A stretch of DNA of 64,000 bases from Georgenia thermotolerans (GCF_009193185.1 NZ_VUKF01000008.1:1-64000); one strand, 5' to 3'; positions 36,202-45,862 are shown, counted from the first letter of the stretch. The notes: generated from the letters alone by a model not told the origin. Translations and numbers: made by a program.

Positions 36202-37194
36202 TCAGAACCGCTCGGGGTAGCCCAGGTCCGGGCTGGTCACCTCGTCCAGCACCGCCCGGATGGGGGCGGGCAGCGTGAGGTCGCTCGCCGCGAGCACCCC
36301 GCGCAGCTGCCCCGCCGTGCGGGCGCCGGCGATCGCCGAGCACACCCCGGGCGCGTCGCGCACCCACGCGAGCGCCACCTCCAGCGGGGTGCGGCTCAGC
36401 CCGGACGCCGCGGTGGTCACCGCCTCGACCACGCCGTGCGCCCGCTCGTTGAGGTAGGGCTCGACGAAGCCGCGCAGGTGCGGGGAGGCCGCCCGCGAGC
36501 TCGCCGGGATCGAGTGGCGGTACTTGCCGGTCAGCACCCCGCGCCCGAGGGGCGACCAGGCCAGCACGCCGGCGCCCAGCGCCCGGGCGGCGGGCGTCAG
36601 CTCGCGCTCGATGCCGCGCTGCAGCAGGGAGTACTCCACCTCGACGGCGGCCAGTCCCGGCGCGCCCGGGCCCAGCGGGCCGGCGGGGGACAGGAGCGTG
36701 GCGGCCTGCGCCGTCGTCCACGCCGGGAAGTTCGACAGCCCCACGTACCGGCAGCGGCCCGTGCGGACCGCGTGCTCCAGGGCGCCGACCGTCTCCTCGA
36801 TCGGCGTTGCCGGGTCGGGCGACTGCACCAGCCACAGGTCCAGGTGGTCGGTGCCGAGGCGGGCCAGCGAGGCGTCGAGGGTGTCGAGCAGGCTGCCGCG
36901 CGAGGCGTCGACGACGCCGCTGCCGTCGCCGGTGCGGCGGGTGCGCACCCCGGCCTTGGACACCAGCACGACGTCCTCGCGGTCGACGGCGCTGGCCAGG
37001 AGCGCGCCGATGACCTCCTCGGCGGCGCCGTCGCCGTAGGTGGCGGCGGTGTCGACGAGGGTGCCGCCGGCGTCGAGGAAGACCTCGAGCTGCTCGGCGG
37101 CCTCGTGCTCGTCGGTGTCCCGGCCCCACGTCATGGTGCCCAGCCCGACGTCGGAGACCGTCAGCCCCGTGCGACCGACCCTGCGCTGCTGCAT
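36202..37194 (-). CDS. Aldo/keto reductase
   Basis: 330 residues, (beta/alpha)8 NADPH-dependent oxidoreductase. Seen: DVGLGTMTWG start, DTAATYGDGAAEEVIG with the catalytic tyrosine, VLVSKAGVR with the lysine, CRYVGLSNFPAWTTAQA, LAWSPLGRGVLTGKY, and GARTAGQLRGVLAA for NADPH binding. The usual active-site histidine position reads LVQSPDP, with no His, as in several actinobacterial members. Substrate unknown. ATG 37194 starts at the conserved MQQRRVGRTGL. Confidence 0.88.
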   Translation of the reverse strand: MQQRRVGRTGLTVSDVGLGTMTWGRDTDEHEAAEQLEVFLDAGGTLVDTAATYGDGAAEEVIGALLASAVDREDVVLVSKAGVRTRRTGDGSGVVDASRGSLLDTLDASLARLGTDHLDLWLVQSPDPATPIEETVGALEHAVRTGRCRYVGLSNFPAWTTAQAATLLSPAGPLGPGAPGLAAVEVEYSLLQRGIERELTPAARALGAGVLAWSPLGRGVLTGKYRHSIPASSRAASPHLRGFVEPYLNERAHGVVEAVTTAASGLSRTPLEVALAWVRDAPGVCSAIAGARTAGQLRGVLAASDLTLPAPIRAVLDEVTSPDLGYPERF

Positions 37195-37322
37195 GGGCTC
37201 ACGGTATCGGCCGGGACCGGCACCTTGGTGCGCACGCCCGGCGCCGGGGCGCCGTGACGTGACCTTCGGCACGGGCCGGAGGGGGGCCTGACCGCCAGAG
37301 TGGTGTCGTAAGGTGACCGACC

Positions 37323-38177
37323 GTGACATGGCTGGAAGCAGTGATCCTCGGGCTCGTGCAGGGCCTTACCGAGTTCCTCCCCATCTCCTCGAGCGCGCAC
37401 CTGCGCATCGTCGGCGACCTCATGGGCGCCGATCCCGGCGCGGCGTTCACGGCCATCACCCAGATCGGCACCGAGGCGGCGGTGGTCCTGTTCTTCCGCC
37501 GGGACATCGCCCGGATCATCAAGGCGTGGTTCGGCGCGCTGCCCGTGGGCCCGTGGAAGAACACCGTGCCACGGACGAACCCCGACGCCCGGATGGGCTG
37601 GTTCGTCATCGTCGGCTCCGTGCCGATCGTGGTCCTCGGGGTGCTCTTCCAGAACGCCATCGACACCACCTTCCGCAACCTCTGGATCACCGTGGTCACC
37701 CTGTCGGTCTTCGCCGTCCTGCTCGGGATCGCCGACGCCACCTCCCGGCGCACCAAGCTGCTCGACCACATGACGTGGCGCGACGCGGTGCTCTTCGGCT
37801 TCGCGCAGGCGCTGGCGCTGATCCCGGGGGTCTCGCGCTCCGGCGGCACCATCACCGCCGGCCTGCTCATGGGCTACACCCGTGAGGCCGCGGCCCGGTA
37901 CTCGTTCCTGCTGGCCATCCCGGCCGTGCTCGGGTCGGGCTTCTACAAGCTGTTCACCGACGGGCTCGAGGGCGGGGTGGACCCCGGGCCGACGCTGCTC
38001 GCCACCCTCGTGGCCTTCGTCGTCGGCTACGTCGTCATCGTCTGGTTCCTCAAGCTGGTCTCTACCCACAGCTACCTGCCGTTCGTGATCTACCGGCTCG
38101 CGCTGGCCGCGGTGGTGGTCGTCCTCCTGCTCACCGGCGCCGTCGAGGCGACGTCGGCGGCGACGTCGCTCGGCTGA
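37323..38177 (+). CDS. uppP: Undecaprenyl-diphosphatase
   Basis: 284 residues with eight or so transmembrane helices (BacA/UppP family). Catalytic motifs are [13 protein letters not shown] (residues 15-27, with Glu17) and [13 protein letters not shown]. It dephosphorylates undecaprenyl diphosphate outside the membrane to recycle the peptidoglycan lipid carrier, and overexpression is known to give bacitracin tolerance. GTG 37323 lies 8 bp after TAAGGT (37309-37314). It converges on the corA gene with only 15 bp between. Confidence 0.95.
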   Translation: MTWLEAVILGLVQGLTEFLPISSSAHLRIVGDLMGADPGAAFTAITQIGTEAAVVLFFRRDIARIIKAWFGALPVGPWKNTVPRTNPDARMGWFVIVGSVPIVVLGVLFQNAIDTTFRNLWITVVTLSVFAVLLGIADATSRRTKLLDHMTWRDAVLFGFAQALALIPGVSRSGGTITAGLLMGYTREAAARYSFLLAIPAVLGSGFYKLFTDGLEGGVDPGPTLLATLVAFVVGYVVIVWFLKLVSTHSYLPFVIYRLALAAVVVVLLLTGAVEATSAATSLG

Positions 38178-38192
38178 GCCGACGGGCGGGCG

Positions 38193-39206
38193 CTACATCC
38201 ACCCCGAGCGCTTGAACAGCCGGCGCAGCACGAGGACGGCGACGACGAGCACCGCGAGGACCGCCGGGTAGCCGTAGGGCCAGCTCAGCTCGGGCATGTG
38301 CCGGAAGTTCATGCCGTACACGCCCGCCACCATCGTCGGCACCGCGATGAGTGCGGCCCAGGCCGCCATGCGGCGCATGTCGGCGTTCTGACGGACCTGT
38401 ACCAGGGTGAGCAGGACCGTGAGCAGGTCGCTGAGCAGCCGGTCCTGCCCGTCCACCTGGTCGGCGGTGCGGCGCAGGGCGGCGGCCAGGCGGTGCAGGG
38501 TGCGTCGCGAGACCTTCCCCAGGGTCGGCGGCAGGTCCTCGTCGTCGAAGGCGCCGAGCCGGGTCACCATGGGCGTCAGCGCCCGGCGGGCCTCGGCGAG
38601 CTCGCGCTTGAGGCGGTAGATGACCTGCGCCGGGTCCGCCGAGCCGGCCCCGAAGACAGCCTGCTCGACGCTGGCGACGGCGTCCGCCAGCCCGATCTCG
38701 GCGTCGACGGCGCGGCGGCCCGCCACCGTGGCGGCCGCCGTCAGCACGCCGAGCGAGCCCTGGGCGGCCTCTCCGGGCAGCGCCTGCAGGACCTCGTGCA
38801 CGACCTCGCCGTCGCGGCCGACGGTGATGGCGAGCCCGGGCACGCACAGGCACGCCAGGCGGTCGACCTCGACGCCGGCGGTAGCCGGCTCGAAGCGGAG
38901 CAGGCCCAGCGGGACGAGGACGCCGTCGGCCAGGACCCCGCCCCCGCCGTGGTGGCGGTCCCGGAGCAGGTGCGCGGTGAGGCCGGCCGGCAGCCCGCAG
39001 ATCTCGAGCAGCGGGGTCAGCTCCTCGGGGGTGTCGGGCGTGACGTGCACCCAGGTGAGGCCGCCGGTGCCCTCGCCGGCGTCAACGTGCGTGGCGGTCC
39101 CGGCCCCGGTGCCGAGCGCCCGGCGTAGCGCCTCCTGCCCCTCGTCGGTCGCGACCGTGATCGGGGTGAGATGCCGGCCGGCGGCCGAGGACCAGAGGAG
39201 CGCCAT
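38193..39206 (-). CDS. corA: CorA-like magnesium/metal channel
   Basis: 337 residues. A long soluble N-terminal domain is followed by two C-terminal transmembrane helices, the first ending with the signature YGMNF in place of the usual GMN loop context (VAGVYGMNFRHMP), and a short basic tail. It forms a pentameric Mg2+ (or Co2+/Zn2+) channel in the membrane. ATG 39206 is chosen over a longer frame because TCTTCC-like ribosome signals precede it on its strand (GAGGAGCGCC on plus reads as weak context). The 65-bp gap to mshC is a divergent promoter. Confidence 0.87.
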   Translation of the reverse strand: MALLWSSAAGRHLTPITVATDEGQEALRRALGTGAGTATHVDAGEGTGGLTWVHVTPDTPEELTPLLEICGLPAGLTAHLLRDRHHGGGGVLADGVLVPLGLLRFEPATAGVEVDRLACLCVPGLAITVGRDGEVVHEVLQALPGEAAQGSLGVLTAAATVAGRRAVDAEIGLADAVASVEQAVFGAGSADPAQVIYRLKRELAEARRALTPMVTRLGAFDDEDLPPTLGKVSRRTLHRLAAALRRTADQVDGQDRLLSDLLTVLLTLVQVRQNADMRRMAAWAALIAVPTMVAGVYGMNFRHMPELSWPYGYPAVLAVLVVAVLVLRRLFKRSGWM

Positions 39207-39259
39207 GGCGGCATTGTGCCGCCAGGTGGCCGCGTCCGAGGGGACCCCCACGCGGCGGT

Positions 39260-39271
39260 TAAGGTCGGGGG
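39260..39271 (+). promoter_or_regulatory. -10 box for a leaderless mshC transcript
   Basis: TAAGGT at 39260-39265 followed by six bases and the GTG start. It is one of about a dozen such arrangements in the window. Confidence 0.5.
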
Positions 39272-40540
39272 GTGCATGCCTGGACCTCGCCCGACATCCC
39301 TGCCCTTCCCGGACACGGTGCCCAGGTGCACCTGTACGACACCCTTGCCGGCGCCCCGGCGCCCACCCGTCCCGAGGGGCCGGCGACGCTGTACGTGTGC
39401 GGCATCACGCCCTACGACGCGACGCACCTCGGCCACGCCAACACCTATGTCGGCTTCGACCTGCTGGTGCGGGCCTGGCGCGACGCGGGCCGGGAGGTGC
39501 AGTACGTGCAGAACGTCACCGACGTCGACGACCCGCTGCTCGAGCGCGCCACCGAGAACGGGCAGGACTGGCGCGAGCTCGCCGACAGCCAGACGGAGCT
39601 CTTCCGCTCGGACATGACGGCGCTGCGCGTCGTGGCGCCCGACCACTACGTCGGCGCCGTCGAGGCGATCCCCCTGGTCGTGGAGGCGGTCGAGCGGATG
39701 GTCGCCGAGGGCAGCGCCTACCGGGTCTTCCTGCCCGAGGGGGCCGGGGGGACCGATCCGGAGCTCGGCGACGTCTACGCCGACCTCCACGCCGACCCGC
39801 TCTTCGGCACCGGGGCGGGCCTCGACCAGGAGGCGATGCGCCGGGTGTTCGCCGACAACGGCGGCGACCCGGACCGGCCCGGCAAGCACCACCCGCTGGA
39901 CCCGCTGCTGTGGCGGCGCACCCGCCCCGGGGAGCCGGACTGGGACGGCGGGTCCCTCGGGCGGGGTCGGCCCGGCTGGCACATCGAGTGCGCGTGCATC
40001 GCGAGGCGCTATCTCGGCCCGGCCGTGGAGGTCCAGGGCGGGGGCCGCGACCTCGTCTTCCCGCACCACGAGATGAGCGAGTCGCACCTGCGGGTCCTGG
40101 GGCACACCCCCGCGCCGGTGCTGCTGCACGCCCACGGCGGGCTGGTCGGCTACCAGGGCGAGAAGATGAGCAAGTCCCGAGGCAACCTCGTGCTCGTCTC
40201 CGAGCTCGTGGCCGGCGGCGCCGACCCCATGGCGGTCCGGCTCGTGCTGCTGGCCCACCACTTCCGCGACGACTGGGAGTACACCGACGCCGACCTGGTC
40301 GCCGCCACCGAGCGGCTGGCCCGCTGGCGCGAGGCCATGGCGTCCGACGACGGTCCCGCCGCCGAGCAGATGCTCGCCGAGGTCCGGACGGCCCTGGCCG
40401 ACGACCTCGACGCCCCGACGGCGCTGGCGGCGGTGGACCGGTGGGCCGAGTGCGCCCTGGCGCCCGGCGCGGCGCCCGTCCCGGGTGGGGCGGAGCTCGC
40501 CCGCCGCACCGTCGACGCGTTGCTCGGCGTGGCCGTTTAG
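39272..40540 (+). CDS. mshC: Cysteine:GlcN-Ins ligase of mycothiol synthesis
   Basis: 422 residues. A paralogue of cysteinyl-tRNA synthetase that joins cysteine to 1-myo-inosityl-2-amino-2-deoxyglucopyranoside using ATP. Class I synthetase signs are ATLYVCGITPYDATHLGHAN (zinc Cys and the HxGH motif), PGWHIECACIA, FPHHEMSESH and GEKMSKSRGN (KMSKS loop). It lacks the anticodon-binding C-terminal domain of true CysS, as MshC does. It marks an organism using mycothiol. The start at GTG 39272 has no leader. Confidence 0.95.
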   Translation: MHAWTSPDIPALPGHGAQVHLYDTLAGAPAPTRPEGPATLYVCGITPYDATHLGHANTYVGFDLLVRAWRDAGREVQYVQNVTDVDDPLLERATENGQDWRELADSQTELFRSDMTALRVVAPDHYVGAVEAIPLVVEAVERMVAEGSAYRVFLPEGAGGTDPELGDVYADLHADPLFGTGAGLDQEAMRRVFADNGGDPDRPGKHHPLDPLLWRRTRPGEPDWDGGSLGRGRPGWHIECACIARRYLGPAVEVQGGGRDLVFPHHEMSESHLRVLGHTPAPVLLHAHGGLVGYQGEKMSKSRGNLVLVSELVAGGADPMAVRLVLLAHHFRDDWEYTDADLVAATERLARWREAMASDDGPAAEQMLAEVRTALADDLDAPTALAAVDRWAECALAPGAAPVPGGAELARRTVDALLGVAV

Positions 40541-40590
40541 GACGCCGAGCCGGCCGGCCGGAGCGCAGAGACCGCACGCCGGCGACGACG

Positions 40591-40616
40591 CGCCCCGGGG
40601 CACCCGCCCCGGGGCG
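40591..40616. terminator. Bidirectional terminator between mshC and the PAC2 gene
   Basis: CGCCCCGGGGC (40591-40601), loop ACCC, GCCCCGGGGCG (40606-40616): a perfect 11-bp stem between two convergent genes. Confidence 0.85.
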
Positions 40617-40622
40617 TGCGCG

Positions 40623-41546
40623 CTACAGGCCCGCCGGGCCGGGGTCGCCCTTCTCGCCCTTGTCGCGGCGGATGTCGCGTCGGCGCAGGTACCGCTCGAA
40701 CTCCCGGGCGATGGCTTCGCCGCTGGCCTCGGGCAGGTCGGCGGTGTCCTTGGCCTCCTCGAGCTGGTGGATGTACTCGGCGACCTCCGGGTCCTGCCCG
40801 GCGAGCTCGTCGACGCCGGCCTGCCAGGCGCGGGCGTCGTCGGGCAGCTCCCCGACGGGCAGCGGCTCGCCGACGAGCTCCTCGAGGCGCAGGAGCAGGG
40901 CGAGGGTCGCCTTGGGGGAGGGCGGCTGGGCCACGTAGTGCGGCACCGCCGCCCACACGCTCAGCGTGTGCAGGTCCCGCTCGGCGGCCTGGTGCACGAG
41001 GACCCCGACGATGCCCGAGGGCCCCTCGTAGTCCGAGCCCTCCACCCCGAGCAGCGCCTGGACCTGCGGGTCGTTGGAGGTCGTCTGCACGGGGATGGGC
41101 CGGGAGTGGGGCACGTCCGCGAGGAGGGCGCCGATGCCGACGACGGTGCCCACGCCCAGCCCCTGGGCGACGTCGAGGATCTCCTCGCAGTAGGCGCGCC
41201 ACCGGAACGAGGGCTCCACGCCCTGGACGAGGATGATCGTGCGGCCGGTGACGGGGGTGCGGGCCACCGAGACGGTCGTGCTCGGCCAGGTCAGGGTCCG
41301 CCGGCCCTCGTCGTCGAGGCCCACCTGGGGCCGGTTGACCTGGAAGTCGTGGTAGTCCTCGGGGTCCAGCTCGTGGACGACCTCGGCGTCCCAGGCCTCG
41401 GCGACGACCTCGAGCGCCTGCGTCGCGGCGCCGCCGGCGTCGTTCCAGCCCTCGAACGCGGCGAGCAGCAGGGCGGGCGGGACCTCCCGCTCGGCCGCCT
41501 CGGGGGCCGTCTCCGGGGCGGGGGTGCCGTCGTCGTGAGAGCTCAT
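40623..41546 (-). CDS. PAC2-family protein (proteasome-assembly-chaperone-like fold)
   Basis: 307 residues. PAC2 family pattern: LLAAFEGWNDAGGAATQALE near the N-terminus, LVQGVEPSFRWRAYCEEIL, VVGIGALLADVPHSRP and GIVGVLVHQAAER in the core, and a charged C-terminal helix with RYLRRRDIRRDKGEKGD. The name comes from a eukaryotic proteasome chaperone; bacterial members are of unknown function and occur in species with and without a 20S proteasome, so this gene is no evidence of a proteasome here. Confidence 0.85.
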   Translation of the reverse strand: MSSHDDGTPAPETAPEAAEREVPPALLLAAFEGWNDAGGAATQALEVVAEAWDAEVVHELDPEDYHDFQVNRPQVGLDDEGRRTLTWPSTTVSVARTPVTGRTIILVQGVEPSFRWRAYCEEILDVAQGLGVGTVVGIGALLADVPHSRPIPVQTTSNDPQVQALLGVEGSDYEGPSGIVGVLVHQAAERDLHTLSVWAAVPHYVAQPPSPKATLALLLRLEELVGEPLPVGELPDDARAWQAGVDELAGQDPEVAEYIHQLEEAKDTADLPEASGEAIAREFERYLRRRDIRRDKGEKGDPGPAGL

Positions 41547-41640
41547 GATCCCACCCTAGGCGCGCGCGGCGCCGGGGCGCGCGAGGCCGCGCGGCGGCCG
41601 AGCGGCGGGCTGCCCCGCGGCGGGCCGGTACCCTCGGGGG

Positions 41641-42342
41641 GTGCTGACCCCGCCCCTTCCCGCCGCCGTCCTGTGGGACATGGACGGCACCCTCGTCGAC
41701 ACCGAGCCGTACTGGATGGCCACGGAGACCGAGCTGGTCGCCCGCCACGGCGGCAGCTGGACGCACGAGCAGGCGCTGCAGCTCGTCGGCAACGACCTGC
41801 TCACCTCGGCGGCGATCATGAAGGCCCAGACGGGACTGCCCGGCACGGAGGAGGAGATCGTCGGTGAGCTGCTCGACGGCGTGATCGCGCGGGTGCGCGC
41901 GCACGGCGCGCCGTGGCGGCCCGGGGCCCGCGAGCTCCTCGCCGCGCTCGGCGAGGCCGGGGTGCCGTGCGCGCTGGTGACGATGTCGTGGACCTCGTTC
42001 GCCGACGCCGTCGTCTCCGCCGCGCCGGCGGGCACGTTCGCCGCCGTCGTCACCGGGGACGAGGTGGCACGGGGCAAGCCGCACCCCGAGGCCTACCTGA
42101 CCGCGGCCGAGCGCCTGGGCGTGGACCCGGCGGCGTGCGTGGCCCTGGAGGACTCGCCCACCGGCGTGACCGCGGCGCTGGCGTCCGGCGCCCGGACGAT
42201 CGCCGTGCCGCTCCTGCTGCCGGTGGAGCCGCGGCCCGCGCTCAGCCGGCTCGCCAGTCTCGCCGACGCCGACCTCGAGCTGCTCGCGCGCGTGGCCGCC
42301 GGCGAGGTGATCGACGCCCTCGAGGCCGCCCCGCTGCGGTAG
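41641..42342 (+). CDS. HAD-superfamily hydrolase (phosphoglucomutase/phosphatase-like)
   Basis: 233 residues. HAD motifs: DMDGTLVDTEP (I, nucleophile and acid/base Asp), VTMSWTS (II), GKPHPEAY (III, Lys) and ALEDSPTGVTAALASG (IV). A helical cap lies between I and II. Subfamily IA; it dephosphorylates a small sugar phosphate or nucleotide, substrate unknown. GTG 41641 is directly preceded by TACCCT plus six bases, a leaderless arrangement. It converges on the nuclease gene; a CGGGCCGG/CCGGCCCG stem (42363-42397) lies between. Confidence 0.9.
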   Translation: MLTPPLPAAVLWDMDGTLVDTEPYWMATETELVARHGGSWTHEQALQLVGNDLLTSAAIMKAQTGLPGTEEEIVGELLDGVIARVRAHGAPWRPGARELLAALGEAGVPCALVTMSWTSFADAVVSAAPAGTFAAVVTGDEVARGKPHPEAYLTAAERLGVDPAACVALEDSPTGVTAALASGARTIAVPLLLPVEPRPALSRLASLADADLELLARVAAGEVIDALEAAPLR

Positions 42343-42424
42343 GGGCCGGTCGCCGGCACCGACGGGCCGGCCTGCCTGGACCGTCTCGTCCGGCCCGCCA
42401 GCAACGACCGGTCAGCCCGCCCGG

Positions 42425-43396
42425 TCAGCCCGCCTGCACGGAGAGCAGGTGCGCGACGCCGTCGGCCGGCAGCTCCGGGGTCACCCCGCCGAAGGCCGGG
42501 CAGTGGGCCTGGAAGCTGCACCAGTCGCACAGCCGGGAGGTCTTCGGCGCGAAGTCCCCGGTGCGGGCGGAGGCGGCGATGGTGCGCCACAGGTCGTCGA
42601 GCTCGCGCTCGAGGGCCACCAGCTCGGCCTCCTGCGGGTCGTGCGACAGGGTGCGCCCGTCGCCCAGGTAGACGAGCTGGAGCCGGGCCGGCACCACGCC
42701 GTGCAGCCGCCACAGCATGAGCCCGTAGAACCGCATCTGGAACAGGGCGCTGTCCGCGAAGCGCGGGCGCGGGGACTTGCCGGTCTTGTAGTCGACGACG
42801 CGCACCGCGCCGTTGGGGGCGACGTCGATCCGGTCGACGAAGCCGCGCAGCAGCACGCCCGAACGCAGCTCGGTCTCCACCAGCATCTCGCGCTCCGCCG
42901 GCTCGAGCCGCTGCGGGTTCTCCATCTGGAAGTACTGGGTGAGCAGGCTGCGGGCCTGCGCGAGCCAGGCGCCGAGGTCCTCGGGGCCGGTGAACATCGA
43001 GAGCACCTCGGGGCGCCGGCCCTGCAGCTCGGCCCACTGCGGGTCCAGCAGCCGCTGCGCCGACTCCTCGGTGCGCTGGGCCGCCGGCAGGTCGAAGAGG
43101 TGCTCGAGGACGGCGTGCACCAGGGACCCCTTGACGGCGGCCGGGCTGGGCGGCTCCGGCAGCCGGTCGATGGTGCGGAAGCGGAACAGCAGCGGGCACT
43201 GCATGTAGTCCTTCGCCCGCGAGGGGGACAGGGCAGCTCGCCGCCGCGCCGGCGCCGCCGCGTCCGGGGTCGCCGCCTCCGGCGTCGCCTCGGTGGCGGG
43301 CGCCGCGGGCGCGGCGTCCGCGGCGGGCGCCGGAGCGGCGGCCGGGGCGAGCGTCTGCGGGTCGGCGGTGAGGGTGGCGGTGGACTGATCGGGCAT
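42425..43396 (-). CDS. RecB-family PD-(D/E)XK exonuclease
   Basis: 323 residues. Ala/Pro-rich low-complexity N-terminus (about 10-50), then SPSRAKDYMQCPLLFRFRTI (first cluster Cys), VKGSLVHAVLEHLFD (His of the nuclease fold), LLRGFVDRIDVAP and VRVVDYKTGKSPRP (D and xK of the active site), and a final CDWCSFQAHCPAFGG, which together with the first Cys makes a four-Cys 4Fe-4S cluster as in Cas4/AddB nucleases. It probably resects DNA ends in repair. ATG 43396 is 6 bp from TACCGT (43403-43408 on the opposite strand), leaderless. Confidence 0.9.
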   Translation of the reverse strand: MPDQSTATLTADPQTLAPAAAPAPAADAAPAAPATEATPEAATPDAAAPARRRAALSPSRAKDYMQCPLLFRFRTIDRLPEPPSPAAVKGSLVHAVLEHLFDLPAAQRTEESAQRLLDPQWAELQGRRPEVLSMFTGPEDLGAWLAQARSLLTQYFQMENPQRLEPAEREMLVETELRSGVLLRGFVDRIDVAPNGAVRVVDYKTGKSPRPRFADSALFQMRFYGLMLWRLHGVVPARLQLVYLGDGRTLSHDPQEAELVALERELDDLWRTIAASARTGDFAPKTSRLCDWCSFQAHCPAFGGVTPELPADGVAHLLSVQAG

Positions 43397-43402
43397 GCGT
43401 GC

Positions 43403-43475
43403 ACGGTAACCGCCGCCGCCGACATCCCCGCGCACCGGCTGTGGACCACGGCGGGGCGGGCGCGGCCCGTAGGCT
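43403..43475. promoter_or_regulatory. Divergent pair of -10 boxes, both leaderless
   Basis: TACCGT (minus strand, 43403-43408) is six bases from the nuclease ATG, and TAGGCT (plus strand, 43470-43475) is six bases from the site-2 protease GTG. Both genes start from an 85-bp shared region. Confidence 0.6.
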
Positions 43476-43481
43476 GGCGGG

Positions 43482-44642
43482 GTGACCAGCCCCACCGGAC
43501 CGGCCCCCGCCCCGCGCCCGGGCACACGCACCCGCTCCGGATGGGTGCTCGGCACCGTCGGCGGCACGCCCGTGGTGCTCGCGCCGTCCTGGCTGCTCAT
43601 CGCCGCCGTGCTGGTGGCCCTGTACTTCCCGCTGGTGCGCCGCCTCGTGCCGCTGGCCTCGTGGGGCACTGTGGTGCTCACCACGCTCTCCTTCGTCGTC
43701 ATGCTGTTCGTCTCGGTGCTGCTGCACGAGCTGTCCCACGGCCTGACCGCGCGGCGCTTCGGCGCCCCGCCGCGCGAGTACGTGCTGACGTTCTGGGGCG
43801 GGCACACCGCCTTCGACCGCGAGCTGCCCACCGCCGGCAGCTCGGCCCTCGTCTCGGCGGCGGGCCCGGCGGCCAACGCCGCGCTGGCCGGGCTGGCCTG
43901 GCTCGCCGTCCACACGGTCTCCGGCGGGCCCACGGTCATGCTCGTGCTGCTCGCGGCGCTGATCTCCAACGCGTTCGTGGCCGCGTTCAACCTCCTGCCC
44001 GGGCTGCCGCTCGACGGCGGGAAGGTCCTCGAGGCGCTCGTGTGGGCCCTGACCGGGGACCGCTCCCGCGGCACGGTGGTCGCCGCGTGGGGCGGGCGGC
44101 TCGTCGTCGTGGGCGTCGCGGTCTACTTCGTACTCGTGCCCTTCCTCCAGGGCCGGCAGCCGTCGCTGACCACCGTGGTGTGGGTGGCGCTGCTCGGCTC
44201 CTTCCTGTGGACCGCCGCCGGCCAGTCGCTGCGCGCCGCCGGCGTCCAGCGTTCCGCCCGCGACCTGGACCTGCGGGCGCTGGCCACCCCGGCGCTGGGG
44301 CTGCCCGCGTCCGCCGGCCTGCCCGACCTGCACGCCGCGCTCGCCGGCCGGGGGGAGAGCGCCGTCGTCCTCCTCGACGGCGGCCGCCCGGTGGCCCTGC
44401 TCGACCCCGAGGCGCTGCGGCAGGTGCCGCCCGAGCTGCGGGCGACCACGCCGCTGACCGCGGTCTCCCGCGCCCTGGCGCCCGAGCAGCTCGTGCACGA
44501 CCTGCACGGCGCCGACGCCCTCGCCGCCGTCGCCCGCGCCCAGCACCACGGCCCGGTGGTGGTCCTGCTCGACGGCGACCAGGTGGCCGGGGTGGTCGAG
44601 GTCGCCCGGGTGGCGGGCTACCTCCAGCGCGCCGCCCGCTGA
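43482..44642 (+). CDS. Site-2 protease-type membrane metallopeptidase (M50) with CBS-like tail
   Basis: 386 residues. Zinc motif HELSHG (from residue 82) in a transmembrane helix, and the second motif NLLPGLPLDGGKVLEAL with the third ligand Asp, both typical of group III S2P proteases (SpoIVFB/Rip3-like). Six or so helices to about residue 245, then a soluble C-terminal region with two weak CBS-domain-like repeats (AVVLLDGGRPVALLDPEAL; VVVLLDGDQVAGVVEV) that may bind a nucleotide. It cleaves membrane-embedded substrates such as anti-sigma factors. It is leaderless from GTG 43482. Confidence 0.9.
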   Translation: MTSPTGPAPAPRPGTRTRSGWVLGTVGGTPVVLAPSWLLIAAVLVALYFPLVRRLVPLASWGTVVLTTLSFVVMLFVSVLLHELSHGLTARRFGAPPREYVLTFWGGHTAFDRELPTAGSSALVSAAGPAANAALAGLAWLAVHTVSGGPTVMLVLLAALISNAFVAAFNLLPGLPLDGGKVLEALVWALTGDRSRGTVVAAWGGRLVVVGVAVYFVLVPFLQGRQPSLTTVVWVALLGSFLWTAAGQSLRAAGVQRSARDLDLRALATPALGLPASAGLPDLHAALAGRGESAVVLLDGGRPVALLDPEALRQVPPELRATTPLTAVSRALAPEQLVHDLHGADALAAVARAQHHGPVVVLLDGDQVAGVVEVARVAGYLQRAAR

Positions 44643-44771
44643 GCGCCCGGCCCCAGGCCACCCGCCGCGCCCGCCCGTCGGGCAGGGCACCCACCCGCCG
44701 ACCGCCGCGCACCCGCCGCGCCCGCCGCGCCCGCCGGCCGCCCGACCCCCGGCCCCGGGCGGGACGGACCG
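44643..44771. other. Low-complexity CCGCCGCGC-rich gap
   Basis: Short repeats of CCGCCGCGCCCGCC. No gene; the trmI promoter box TAGACT follows at 44772-44777. Confidence 0.5.
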
Positions 44772-44785
44772 TAGACTCGGCCCAC

Positions 44786-45862
44786 GTGACCGACGCGCGC
44801 ACCACCACCTCGACCGATGACCTGCCCCACGGCCCGGCCCGGCGCCGCGGGCCCCTGCGCGCCGGGGAGCGGGTGCAGCTGACGGACTCCAAGGGCCGGC
44901 TCTACACCGTCCTGCTCACCCACGACGGCTACTTCCAGAGCCAGCGCGGCTCCTTCCGGCACAGCGAGCTCATCGGCCGGCCCGAGGGCACCGTCCTGAC
45001 CACCGCCACCGGCCACCAGCTGCTCGCGCTGCGCCCGCTGCTCAGCGACTACGTGCTCTCCATGCCGCGCGGCGCCACCGTGGTCTACCCCAAGGACGCC
45101 GGGCAGATAGTGCAGATGGGCGACATCTTCCCCGGCGCCCGGGTGGTCGAGGCCGGGGTGGGCTCGGGCGGGCTGACCATGAGCCTGCTCTCCGCCGTCG
45201 GCGAGCGCGGCCACCTGCTCTCGGTCGAGCGGCGCGACGACTTCGCCGACATCGCCCGCGGCAACGTCGACTCCTGGTTCGGCGGCGCCCACCCCGCCTG
45301 GGACCTGCGGGTGGGCGACCTCGCCGACGTGCTCCCGGACGCCGCCGAGCCGGGCAGCGTCGACCGGGTGGTCCTGGACATGCTCGCCCCCTGGGAGAAC
45401 CTCGACGTCGTCGCCGACGCCCTCGCGCCCGGCGGGCTGCTCATCGCGTACGTGGCCACCACCACCCAGCTGAGCCGGTTCGTCGAGGACGCCCGCGCCA
45501 CCGAGCGGTTCACCGAGCCGCAGGCCTGGGAGTCGATGGTGCGCACCTGGCACCTCGAGGGTCTCTCGGTGCGGCCGGACCACCGGATGATCGGGCACAC
45601 GGGGTTCCTCGTCACCACCCGCCGCCTCGCCCCCGGCACCACCCCGCCCCAGCGGACCCGCCGGCCGGCCAAGGGCGCCTACTCCGCCGACGGCGAGTGG
45701 GCGCCGGAGGACATCGGCGAGCGGACCATCTCCGACAAGAAGATCCGGCGGGTGCGCCGCGACATCCACCGCCGCGCCGAGATTGAGCAGAGCGGGATGG
45801 CCTCCCAGCCCGGCGCGCGCCCGGAGGCCGGCGAGGACCTGCTGAGTCACCCCGAGGAGTGA
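44786..45862 (+). CDS. trmI: tRNA (adenine-58-N1)-methyltransferase
   Basis: 358 residues. A small N-terminal beta domain ([31 protein letters not shown]) precedes a Rossmann methyltransferase with [16 protein letters not shown] (SAM motif I), [15 protein letters not shown] and [12 protein letters not shown]. It makes m1A58 in the T-loop of tRNAs. The C-terminal 75 residues are basic and probably RNA-binding or disordered. GTG 44786 follows TAGACT by 8 bp. In actinobacteria trmI stands directly upstream of the ARC/Mpa ATPase gene, as here. Confidence 0.92.
   Translation: MTDARTTTSTDDLPHGPARRRGPLRAGERVQLTDSKGRLYTVLLTHDGYFQSQRGSFRHSELIGRPEGTVLTTATGHQLLALRPLLSDYVLSMPRGATVVYPKDAGQIVQMGDIFPGARVVEAGVGSGGLTMSLLSAVGERGHLLSVERRDDFADIARGNVDSWFGGAHPAWDLRVGDLADVLPDAAEPGSVDRVVLDMLAPWENLDVVADALAPGGLLIAYVATTTQLSRFVEDARATERFTEPQAWESMVRTWHLEGLSVRPDHRMIGHTGFLVTTRRLAPGTTPPQRTRRPAKGAYSADGEWAPEDIGERTISDKKIRRVRRDIHRRAEIEQSGMASQPGARPEAGEDLLSHPEE

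Noticed and set aside
36202-37194. Inactive aldo/keto reductase because the active-site His is missing
   Set aside because: Tyr and Lys are present and several actinobacterial members have other residues at that position, so loss of activity cannot be claimed.
40623-41546. Evidence for a proteasome from a PAC2-family gene
   Set aside because: Bacterial PAC2-like proteins occur widely without a 20S proteasome; the family name is not functional proof.
44643-44771. Small Pro/Arg-rich gene between the site-2 protease and trmI
   Set aside because: The DNA is simple CCGCCGCGC repeat and gives similar low-complexity peptides in every frame.
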